Shown here in pieces: positions 52,127 to 60,202 of a stretch of 64,000 nt of DNA. Each line of letters opens with the position of its first letter. The first letter of the stretch is position 1. The translations under genes and the position numbers were made by a program. The notes under the pieces were generated by a model. The model had not been told where the DNA came from and made no database searches. It saw only the letters and a program-made list of their open reading frames with translations. Source of the DNA: Muribaculaceae bacterium (GTDB lineage Bacteria; Bacteroidota; Bacteroidia; Bacteroidales; Muribaculaceae); NCBI GenBank assembly GCA_017547845.1, contig JAFYNZ010000053.1, forward strand, positions 29,198 through 93,197. The letters are read 5' to 3'.

Positions 52127-54577
52127 TTAGTAATTCAATTGGATATCATCTACTCTGAGCGTTGCGCTGAGTTTAACACGATATGGGTCGCTTGAACCCT
52201 TAGAGCCAGCGATTTCAAGGTATGTACCTCCTCTATCGCAAGAGTGAGAAGATGATGTCGATGCCTTGTAAGCAATGTAAATTGAAGCAGCCTTTTTGTT
52301 GAGCACTGTGTAGTTGAGTGGCAATTCCGCTTTTGTCCATGATGAAGCAGAGCCACCGCTTGGCAATGATGCTGTCGCAATCACTGTGCCGTCTGCAGCC
52401 TTGAGCCATACTTCAGCAGAGAATTTGTCGCTGCTTGAATATGGAGCATATTCGTACCAGAATGTTATCGATGTCGGACGTGAGCCGAAAGCGTGACCTT
52501 CAGACGAACGTGACCAACCACCATTAGAGCCATCGTTGCCCTTACCAATCAGCAATTCACCGACATGCCATGTACCTGTAGTTGCCCAAGTAGAGTTGGT
52601 GTTACCGATATTTACAACTGTAATCTGTGCAGAACGCTTGCCAGAGTGAGCATCTGTCGAATAGTGTACCAATGGGAAACATTTGAAGAATGTGTAACCT
52701 ACGGTCAGGCTATTTGAAAGAGATGTAGTCGTGTTTGAATCCCACCAGTGGTCAGAATTAGAAGACGACCAAGGCTTGTAGTAGGTCATCGGGCTTGACT
52801 GACCACCAAGGCTACCAAGCGAACCGTGGTTAAAATCCCAGCCATACTCTGTCCAGTTTTCAAATCCACCATTTTCGACCTGTGCCGCAGTTTCAGTGGT
52901 AAACGCCAATTCCGGATAGTATTTAATATCGTAATTCACACCGGCCTTAAGACCATTCAATACGATTTGGTTGGCAGAAGCGTTGCGAGTAATGTTTTCA
53001 TACAACTTGTATGCGCCATCGCCTTCTGCAAGATAGATTTCAATATCATCAAATGTCATTGATGTAGGCAATTCAGTGACATCAATAGTCGCACGATTTG
53101 ACCACACGTTGTAGTCTTGCAATGACAACTTAGCTGCTTCTCTTGAGACAGTAATGCTGCTACGTTCCTTGCCACAGTAGTTAGCACGGATTGTCACATC
53201 GTTGACGCCATCAGGGATTGATAGACGAGCCGAGTAGTTTTTGCCGTTGATGCTAAGATTAGAGACTGAGCACTTTTCCCACACGCCACTTGCGTTCAAT
53301 GCTTCGAATGTCACCTTGTTAGAGAACTCCACACCTGTGTAAGTCACTACGACATCAGTGTAGTTATGACCTATCTTCGCATCTGTAGCAGAAGCTATCT
53401 TGAGATCGACAGCCTTAGTTGCAGCCACCAAAGTCATAGGCTCTGTCACCTTAGTCAATTTATCCTTCACCATCAAAGTAAACTCATGAGTGCCGGCGCC
53501 TTCAATGTTTTCAAACACCTTAGCGACATCAATGCTACCCATCTTGTCGGCATTTTTCCAAAGACCTGCGACATTGAAGCCCAAATCCTTCATGAGTTGT
53601 TGGAGGGAAGCATCAGCATTCATAAGGTCTACCTCTGCAGGCATACCCTTAGCGAGCAACGCTTCAGAGTGAGTAGTAAGGAATACATTATTCAATACAC
53701 CGCGAGCCATGATATCAAATCTCTTGACACCTTCTGCCGCTGTACCTTCAAACACCTCAAATGATTCGCCAGGCACAAAGCCCACAGCGATCAACTCAGG
53801 TGCAGGAGAGAGCATCAACTCATCGCTGAGGTCGATCACTACATCTTCGCTCACCACTGAGTCATCGAAGAGGATTTGGAGTTGAGCGTCACCGATTTCA
53901 CCGTTGTTGACATCAAGAGTGATGTGGTAGTGGTGGCGAGGCTCGATTACTATTTCAGCAGGTTGGAATGTAGCTTCGACACCATTCTGCTTTTCGAGAT
54001 GCACGATGAGCGACATTTCGCCCGGACGCATATATGCCGGACGCACTTCACCTTCGAAGAAATCCACATAGCGACCGCCCTTGGTGTGAGCTTGCACGCT
54101 GTAAGTCTTAAAATACTGCTTGAAAGCATCTGTATAGTCGATGCTCACCATCGAATTGGCCAACGAAGCAGTGATGTTTACCTTAGAAGTTTCACCCTCT
54201 TCTACGATAAATTCTTCGCTACCATAGAAATACGGACGATCGAAACCTTCCTCGTTGATGTTACCGTAATAGGCCTCCATCTTGTAGGCACCTATCGGAT
54301 AACTTTCGTCAACCGGGAATTGACCGATAGTCTCCCACGACTGGTCGTAGGTGCCATCTGTTTTAGTCAATCTTAATCCAAACTCATTCGCATCAGGAAC
54401 AACGATTTGCTCCTCTGCGCGTGTAATAGGGACTACTTCCTCCACGGTGCCGTCCGCTATCACGATGGGTGAGATTCCACCCTCGCCATTAGAACCCACT
54501 ATCGGATTCTCGTCGCTACATCCTGTCATCACAAGGACAGATGTCGCGAGTAGCGCTCCAAATTTTAATAGTTTCAT
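52127..54577 (-). CDS. DUF4493/PCMD-like surface lipoprotein, first gene of the operon
   Basis: 816 aa from ATG 54577 (MKLLKFGALLATSVLVMTGC, lipobox MTGC). Upstream in-frame ATGs would spoil the signal peptide. A DUF4493 domain covers about 55-255 (SYPIGAYKMEAYYGN, RPYFYGSEEFIVEEGE and YFKTYSVQAHTKGGRYVDFF). Several Ig-like modules and a C-terminal jelly roll of PCMD type (about 575-816, from VENGGFENWTEYGW to LRVDDIQLNY) follow. It heads a run of eight closely spaced genes ending in PAP2. Two TAATTTTG boxes lie upstream. Confidence 0.85.
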   Translation of the reverse strand: MKLLKFGALLATSVLVMTGCSDENPIVGSNGEGGISPIVIADGTVEEVVPITRAEEQIVVPDANEFGLRLTKTDGTYDQSWETIGQFPVDESYPIGAYKMEAYYGNINEEGFDRPYFYGSEEFIVEEGETSKVNITASLANSMVSIDYTDAFKQYFKTYSVQAHTKGGRYVDFFEGEVRPAYMRPGEMSLIVHLEKQNGVEATFQPAEIVIEPRHHYHITLDVNNGEIGDAQLQILFDDSVVSEDVVIDLSDELMLSPAPELIAVGFVPGESFEVFEGTAAEGVKRFDIMARGVLNNVFLTTHSEALLAKGMPAEVDLMNADASLQQLMKDLGFNVAGLWKNADKMGSIDVAKVFENIEGAGTHEFTLMVKDKLTKVTEPMTLVAATKAVDLKIASATDAKIGHNYTDVVVTYTGVEFSNKVTFEALNASGVWEKCSVSNLSINGKNYSARLSIPDGVNDVTIRANYCGKERSSITVSREAAKLSLQDYNVWSNRATIDVTELPTSMTFDDIEIYLAEGDGAYKLYENITRNASANQIVLNGLKAGVNYDIKYYPELAFTTETAAQVENGGFENWTEYGWDFNHGSLGSLGGQSSPMTYYKPWSSSNSDHWWDSNTTTSLSNSLTVGYTFFKCFPLVHYSTDAHSGKRSAQITVVNIGNTNSTWATTGTWHVGELLIGKGNDGSNGGWSRSSEGHAFGSRPTSITFWYEYAPYSSSDKFSAEVWLKAADGTVIATASLPSGGSASSWTKAELPLNYTVLNKKAASIYIAYKASTSSSHSCDRGGTYLEIAGSKGSSDPYRVKLSATLRVDDIQLNY

Positions 54578-54622
54578 CTTATGTATTTTTGTATATAATA
54601 TTTTCATTTTACAAAATCTCGG

Positions 54623-54657
54623 CAAAATTACGATTTTTTAATAACACGGCAAAATTA
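54623..54657 (-). promoter_or_regulatory. Candidate promoters of the DUF4493 operon
   Basis: The minus strand contains TAATTTTG twice (54630-54623 and 54657-54650), each preceding a CCG. Either could be the -7 box, and the twin arrangement suggests two start sites. Confidence 0.45.
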
Positions 54658-54800
54658 TGGTCCAAATCAGTGGATTAATACACCAATTTGTCCACTTTTG
54701 AACTCTTTTTATATGTAAATCAGGTCATTTTCACCTCAAAAACACTCTTTAGACCAATCCAATTTCTCACACCGACTCACTCTATATGAAAAATATTTAC

Positions 54801-54808
54801 TACCTTTG
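54801..54808 (+). promoter_or_regulatory. Possible -7 box of the DUF4923 gene
   Basis: TACCTTTG, 83 nt before the ATG at 54892. The -33 element is not clear. Confidence 0.4.
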
Positions 54809-54891
54809 CCTTGTCGTTGCATCGTCACTTTTTAGCAAGATATGCAACCGTTCCACCCTCAACATATTAACTATAAAACACTACGACTATC

Positions 54892-55686
54892 ATGACACGC
54901 AAATCCCTACGCACAATCCTCGCCGGAACCCTCATGGCGGCATCTTGCCTCTCTGCATCGGCATTCGACATCAACGACCTACTCAACCAACTCGGTAAAG
55001 GCATCGAAAACGGCACCGTGACCGACATCATAGAAGGCGTGCTATCCAAGTCCAACCTCGAAGTCCGCGACCTCGCAGGCGAATGGACCGTTGCAGGCTC
55101 GGCTATCTCGTTCAAAAGCGAAGACTTCCTCTCGCAAGCCGGCGGCACAGCCATTGCTTCAACCATCGAAAGCAAACTCAACCCTTATTTCACTCGCTAC
55201 AAACTGACAGGCGGAGTGTTTACCATCCAGACCGATGGCACTTTCACGCTTAAAGTCAAAAAGACCACCGTCAAAGGCACCATCACCAAAGGCACCAACA
55301 ACAATTTCGTAATGACATTCCAAGCCTTTGGAAAATACAAACTCGGCTCAGTCAACCTCTATGCGCAAAAGACATCATCGTCGCTCGATTTGATGTTTGA
55401 TGTATCAAAACTTCAAAGCATCATCACATCAGTAGCCAAACTTAGCAATAACACTGTAGCAAAGACTATCACCGGTGCACTCAACTCCTATGACGGCATC
55501 TGCGCAGGCTTCTCACTCAACAAGACAGGCACTGTGCCGGGCGAAGACTCTTCGACATCAATCCTCGACCTCTTCAAAGACGGCTCTTCGTCATCTAACT
55601 CAAACGGCACTACCAATTCCGACTCAACCGAAAACAAATCTCAAGACAAAGGCTCCGTCAAAGACCTCTTCAACAAAAAGAAATAA
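54892..55686 (+). CDS. DUF4923 family exported protein
   Basis: 264 aa. Signal peptide about 1-23 (MTRKSLRTILAGTLMAASCL, then SASA). The DUF4923 domain covers about 45-215: LAGEWTVAGSAISFKSED, the KLNPYFTRYKLTGGVFT segment, a beta-rich middle (GTFTLKVKKTTVKGTITKG) and SYDGICAGFSLNKTG. The C-terminal 45 residues are Ser/Asn/Lys-rich and low-complexity. Members are common in gut Bacteroidales and have no known activity. They look like periplasmic or surface beta-barrel/lipocalin-like domains. Monocistronic by spacing. Confidence 0.85.
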   Translation: MTRKSLRTILAGTLMAASCLSASAFDINDLLNQLGKGIENGTVTDIIEGVLSKSNLEVRDLAGEWTVAGSAISFKSEDFLSQAGGTAIASTIESKLNPYFTRYKLTGGVFTIQTDGTFTLKVKKTTVKGTITKGTNNNFVMTFQAFGKYKLGSVNLYAQKTSSSLDLMFDVSKLQSIITSVAKLSNNTVAKTITGALNSYDGICAGFSLNKTGTVPGEDSSTSILDLFKDGSSSSNSNGTTNSDSTENKSQDKGSVKDLFNKKK

Positions 55687-55814
55687 CCCTCTCCCATCCC
55701 CGTCTTGTCACCACAAGATGACTACTACATAGCCCGATTGTTTCAAATCTACATAAAACACCAAGATATAGAACATTCAGCAAATTTTAAAGAAGTCATC
55801 AATACGCCAAAAAT

Positions 55815-57646
55815 ATGATAGAAATTAGAAATATTCATGATTTTAATGATTTTGTGGAGCAGCTACTTTCACAGAACGAATCAGACGACCTCGAGTATAA
55901 AAGTGCCGCAGGTGGTTTCCCGGGAAGTTTTTGGGACACTTACTCAGCATTTGCAAATAGCGAAGGCGGTGTTATCATATTAGGCGTTGCAGAGAAGAAA
56001 AACGGGTTGTATCTTGACAAATTATCAGATGAACTTATTGAAAAATATCGAAAGGATTTTTGGAATAATGTAAATAATACATCAACAATAAGTTGTAATC
56101 TTATGAAGACAGACGACGTTAAAGTCGTCAATTACAAAGGACACAATTTGATGTTGTTTTGTATTCCAAGAGCAAGACGAGAACAAAGACCGGTATACCG
56201 TACTACCCAACCATATAATGGTACGTTTAAACGAAATCACGAAGGAGACTATAAATGCACCGAACGAGAAGTGCAACGCATGTTTTCAGATGCAAACGTT
56301 TCATGCTCTGCAGATAGTCGTATATTGTGCGGTTATGATATGAATGATATTGATAAAGCGTCAATAAATCAATATCGTCAACTGTTCAGTATTGCGAAAC
56401 CGGACCATCCTTGGTTGGCATTGGACGACAAAGACCTCTTACAAAAATTAGGCGGTTATCGTAAAGATAGGCAAACCGGCGAAGAGGGGTTCACTTTAGC
56501 CGGATTATTGATGTTTGGCAAAGGGTCTTCCATCACAGACAATGAATGTTGTCCTGATTTTTTCCTGATTTTCAAGAAAAATTTGACACTCAATTACGAT
56601 GGACCAATCGAATTATTCCTGATGGAACATGGGAAGCAAATCTATTTCAATTTTATAGACAAGTATTGCCTCGCCTTCAAGCAATTTTACCCAAACCTTT
56701 TATTTTGGAAGATAATATACGTCGAGAAGAAACTCCGGCTCACATCGCTGTTCGTGAGGCCTTGATAAACTTATGCATACATGCTGATTATTCGGAAAAT
56801 GCATCATTATCTGTAAAACTATATAAAGACAAAATAGTATTTTCCAATCCGGGGACTCTTCTTGTTTCGTTAGAACAATACTATCAAGGAGGTGAAAGTG
56901 TATGCCGAAATAAATCGTTACAGACGATGTTCATGATGCTCGGTTCGGCAGAAAAAGCGGGTAGCGGGGTGGATAAAATTTTTGAAGGGTGGAAAGCTTC
57001 TAATTGGAGAAAACCTGTATTTGAAACAAAAGTTCGTCCCGATAAATGTGAGTTAACGATGAAACTCGAATCAATAATGGATGAACATGTGGAGAACGAA
57101 CTTAAAGAGAAATTTGGGGAGGATATTCTCCACGTTGACCATACTCAATTGCTTATTTTAAACCTGGTCTGTATAGATGGATATGTTACAAATGAAAGCT
57201 TAAGGTATAGTTTATCCATTCATAAAGCGGATATTACGGATATTCTTAAACAGATGTGTAAGCAAGGTTGGCTTGAAAGTAAAGGATACGGAAGAGGCAC
57301 TATTTATCGTTTTGCTAATGTTGCAACCTCAGACATTAATGTTGCAACCTCGGAAGCTAATGTTGCAACCTCAAACGCTAATGTTGCAACCTCAAACGCT
57401 AATGTTGCAACTTCAAACGCTAAGCAGCGAATGAAATATGATGAGTTATGCGACAAGATAACAAGCATGGCTCAAGAATGGATTTCTTTGAATGAAATAG
57501 CTAAAGGCTTAGACCGTAAACCGACATATCTAAGAAATCATATTTTAAGCAAGATGATTACGGACCAAAAATTAGAAATGATGTTCCCTGCAACACCAAA
57601 TCATCCTCAACAAAAATATCGATCGAAAGAGACCGCGGATATTTAA
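55815..57646 (+). pseudogene. AlbA/Schlafen-type ATP-binding protein, frameshifted
   Basis: Two overlapping frames make one protein of about 610 aa. The first (from 55815) has the AlbA_2/Schlafen domain: ESDDLEYKSAAGGFP, YSAFANSEGGVIILGV and RPVYRTTQPYNGTFKR. The second (to 57646) has the helicase-related ATP-binding module (REALINLCIHADYS, GSGVDKIFEGW) and a winged-helix end. The switch falls in a T run near 56651-56654 (IYFNF-IDKYC against the expected NFYRQVLPRLQ), so one T appears to be missing: a real mutation, phase variation or sequencing error. Near the C-terminus five heptads of the form NVATSNA are encoded by a 21-bp tandem repeat. Family members act as transcription regulators or in phage and stress responses. 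Confidence 0.85.
57317..57421 (+). repeat. Five tandem 21-bp units inside the AlbA-type gene
   Basis: Units of the form AATGTTGCAACCTCAAACGC plus T, encoding N-V-A-T-S-N-A. The third and fourth units are identical and the others differ by a few bases. In-frame copy-number change is likely. Confidence 0.9.
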
Positions 57647-57690
57647 TTCATTATTTGACAGTTATTTAAGTAGTGGACAAAATACAAAAA

Positions 57691-57714
57691 GGACCGGCCA
57701 TTTTTGACCAGTCC
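57691..57714 (-). terminator. Terminator between convergent genes
   Basis: GGACTGG and CCGGTCC (minus strand) form a 7-bp stem followed by five T, terminating ribE. It may also serve the plus-strand gene. Confidence 0.7.
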
Positions 57715-57798
57715 TTATTATTTTATCGTTACATCTATACTCGACAAAAGAGTATCGCGATAAACGATTTACTATAATCTACAAAAAATCTGTGGGGA

Positions 57799-58401
57799 TC
57801 AGATGGTGGTGATGCGGGCGATGTATTTGCCGATGATGTCGAATTCGAGGTTGACTTTGGTGCCCGGCTCGATGCGATGGAAGTTGGTGTTGTCGTGAGT
57901 GTAAGGGATAATCGCCACTCTGAATTGGTCGCGCTCTGAGTCGCACACTGTCAAGCTGACACCATTGACTGTGATTGAGCCTTTCTCTACTGTGACGTAG
58001 CCCTTCTTGGCCATTTCGGCATCAAATTCGTACTTGAATGTGTAGTACCAGCTACCGTCCGACTCCTTGAGGTCGGTGCACAATGCTGTGGTGTCGACAT
58101 GGCCTTGCACGATGTGGCCATCGAGACGACCGTCAAATTTCATACTTCTCTCAAGGTTGACGAGGTCGCCTACCTTCAGACCACCTAAATTGGAGCGATT
58201 GAGTGTCTCTTGGATTGCTGTCACCTTGTAGGTGTCAGGTGTCGGGAAATCCACCACTGTCAGGCACACGCCGTTGTGAGCGACACTCTGGTCGATCTTC
58301 AATTCGTTGACAAACGAGCACTTCAATGTGAAGTGGATATTGCCTTCCTCTTTATCTATTGCCACCACTTGAGCAGCTTCTTCTACGATTCCTGAAAACA
58401 T
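57799..58401 (-). CDS. ribE: Riboflavin synthase (alpha subunit)
   Basis: 200 aa. Two lumazine-binding repeats are visible: MFSGIVEEAAQV with NGVCLTVVD (first half) and GHIVQGHVDTTA with VNGVSLTVCD (second half). The enzyme dismutates two 6,7-dimethyl-8-ribityllumazine molecules to riboflavin in the cytoplasm and works as a trimer. No other rib genes are adjacent. No FMN riboswitch is evident in the short leader. The minus-strand -7 box TAACTTTG (58442-58435) lies 33 nt upstream. Confidence 0.97.
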   Translation of the reverse strand: MFSGIVEEAAQVVAIDKEEGNIHFTLKCSFVNELKIDQSVAHNGVCLTVVDFPTPDTYKVTAIQETLNRSNLGGLKVGDLVNLERSMKFDGRLDGHIVQGHVDTTALCTDLKESDGSWYYTFKYEFDAEMAKKGYVTVEKGSITVNGVSLTVCDSERDQFRVAIIPYTHDNTNFHRIEPGTKVNLEFDIIGKYIARITTI

Positions 58402-58434
58402 AGTCTTTTATCGGTTAAATTGTCATTTACTACG

Positions 58435-58442
58435 CAAAGTTA
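58435..58442 (-). promoter_or_regulatory. -7 box of ribE
   Basis: TAACTTTG on the minus strand, in the 135-bp divergent region. Confidence 0.6.
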
Positions 58443-58485
58443 CTAATTTTAAGTCAATCATTGCTCATAGTTTGTTATTTTTTTG

Positions 58486-58493
58486 TAACTTTG
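58486..58493 (+). promoter_or_regulatory. -7 box of the ATPase-DUF4435 gene
   Basis: TAACTTTG with a TTG 22 nt upstream (58461-58463). The ATG is at 58537. Confidence 0.55.
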
Positions 58494-58536
58494 AAAAGTC
58501 TATCGCCAATGGTAGGACTTTAACGACCGACAGACT

Positions 58537-60126
58537 ATGACGGAAATCACTCTCCCCCGCCACATTGATGGCAGTCAATCGCCGCAACTACCCAAGTCGC
58601 GACAAATCACGCTGATTGGTGCCAACGGAGCCGGCAAGACGCGCTTCATGAACGACCTTGTGACTCGTTGCGAAGGACGAGCCTATGTGCTTTCTGCGCT
58701 CAGTGCTTTCTATCCCGAGCGAGACACCAATCCCCTCCCGGGCTCTATCGACAATCTTTACGCCGAGGCAAGCAAAGCATCGGTCTACCTCAAGAACGAT
58801 GCCGTCAGCGAGCTCGACAAGCTCGGCTACATGCTATTCAACGACGAGTTTGAGACACTGCTCCGAGCCAAGACTATGCGTGCTCTGGGCGAGCAACCCG
58901 AAGCCACAGTCACCAAACTCGACCGTCTCATCGCCCTCTGGCAACAGATTTTCCCCGGCAATCAGATCTTGCGAGCCGCCGGACAGATGATGTTCTCCAC
59001 CGAGTCAGGTGAGAACATTATCTCGTCGATTAAACTGAGTTCGGGTGAGAAAGCGGTGCTCTACTACATCGCAGCCGTGCTCTACGCCATGCCCAATGCG
59101 GTGATTTTCATCGACTCGCCGACCCTCTTCCTCCACCCCTCGATACTCAACACTGTCTGGAACGCCATCGAAAACCTTCGTCCCGACTGCACATTCATCT
59201 ACAACACTTACGACGTCAACTTCGTCAACTCCCGCACCGAAAATGTCTGCATCTGGATTAAGAGTTTCAACATCGAGCAGCACGCTTGGGACTACGAAGT
59301 GTTGCGTAGCGACAACCTTGATGAAGAGCTCTTTATCGACCTCATCGGCACACGCAAACCTGTGCTTTTCATTGAGGGCGATGCTATCCACAGCCTCGAT
59401 GCCAAGCTTTATCCGCTCGTATTCCCCGACCACACCGTGCGACCACTGGGCAGCTGCGACAAGGTGATCGAGTCGACACGCACCTTCAACGATCTCAAGC
59501 ATATGCACCACCTCGACAGCCGAGGCATCGTCGACCGCGACCGACGCACCGACGGCGAAGTCGACTACCTGCGCAACAAAAATGTGCTCGTGCCCAACGT
59601 GGCTGAAATCGAAAACATATTTATGCTCGAAGGGGTTATCAAGACCATGGCACGCCGACGCGGCAAAGATGCCGACAAGGTGTTTGACAAGGTCAAAGCC
59701 GCCATCTTCAAGAGTTTCCGTGCCCACTTCGAGGCGCAAGCCTTGCTACACGTGCGCCACAAGGTAAAACACGACGTCGAGTGCCGCATAGATGCACGCT
59801 TCAACTCCATCAACGAGCTTGAGCAGCACCTCAACACCCTGGTCAACAAAATCCGTCCTCGCGAGACCTACAACGAGGTGCGCAACAGATTTTCAAAAAT
59901 GCTCACCGATAACGACTACGCAGGCATCTTGAAAGTGTTCAACCACAAGCCGATGCTGTCGGAATCAGGCATCACCACACTGCTCGACTATCGCTCTAAA
60001 GACCAGTATATCAAGGGGGTGCTCAATGTGCTCAAAGGCAACGGCAAGGACGCCAAGCAGATACGCGCCACCATCAAGCACGCTTTCGGACTATCGCTCG
60101 ACGACAACCTCATCGACGACCGTTAG
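58537..60126 (+). CDS. ABC-type ATPase fused to a DUF4435 (TOPRIM-like) domain
   Basis: 529 aa. The N-terminal ATPase (about 1-265) has Walker A GANGAGKT (about 29-36), the signature-like LSSGEKAVLYYIAAVLYA and a Walker-B-like AVIFIDSPTLFLHP, in which the usual catalytic Glu of IDEP is Ser. The C-terminal DUF4435 part (about 275-529) starts PVLFIEGDAIHSLDAKLYPL with the conserved FIEG-D, then GIVDRDRRTDGEV and VAEIENIFML, the acidic TOPRIM-like residues. Family knowledge: in the PARIS defence system AriA is an ATPase and AriB a DUF4435 nuclease, and fused forms exist. This single gene is shorter, may be a housekeeping relative, and has no obvious partner. Confidence 0.82.
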   Translation: MTEITLPRHIDGSQSPQLPKSRQITLIGANGAGKTRFMNDLVTRCEGRAYVLSALSAFYPERDTNPLPGSIDNLYAEASKASVYLKNDAVSELDKLGYMLFNDEFETLLRAKTMRALGEQPEATVTKLDRLIALWQQIFPGNQILRAAGQMMFSTESGENIISSIKLSSGEKAVLYYIAAVLYAMPNAVIFIDSPTLFLHPSILNTVWNAIENLRPDCTFIYNTYDVNFVNSRTENVCIWIKSFNIEQHAWDYEVLRSDNLDEELFIDLIGTRKPVLFIEGDAIHSLDAKLYPLVFPDHTVRPLGSCDKVIESTRTFNDLKHMHHLDSRGIVDRDRRTDGEVDYLRNKNVLVPNVAEIENIFMLEGVIKTMARRRGKDADKVFDKVKAAIFKSFRAHFEAQALLHVRHKVKHDVECRIDARFNSINELEQHLNTLVNKIRPRETYNEVRNRFSKMLTDNDYAGILKVFNHKPMLSESGITTLLDYRSKDQYIKGVLNVLKGNGKDAKQIRATIKHAFGLSLDDNLIDDR

Positions 60127-60137
60127 ACATATCGACA

Positions 60138-60169
60138 TTTGGAGCATTCCACTCTTTTGACTACCTTTG
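60138..60169 (+). promoter_or_regulatory. glgB promoter
   Basis: TTTG (60138-60141), 20 nt, TACCTTTG (60162-60169): a textbook Bacteroidetes promoter, 33 nt before the ATG. Confidence 0.8.
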
Positions 60170-60202
60170 TATATCGAAACAACCGAACTAAATAAATTCG
60201 AC

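Noticed and set aside
57317-57421. Tandem repeat considered as a CRISPR array
   Set aside because: The units are contiguous 21-mers without spacers and encode in-frame heptads.
59005-59739. Long minus-strand open frame (244 codons) inside the ATPase-DUF4435 gene
   Set aside because: It lies wholly antisense to a well-supported gene, its translation has no recognisable motif, and such mirror frames occur in many genes of this window with similar codon bias (for example 1046-1567, 5300-5695 and 61124-61675).
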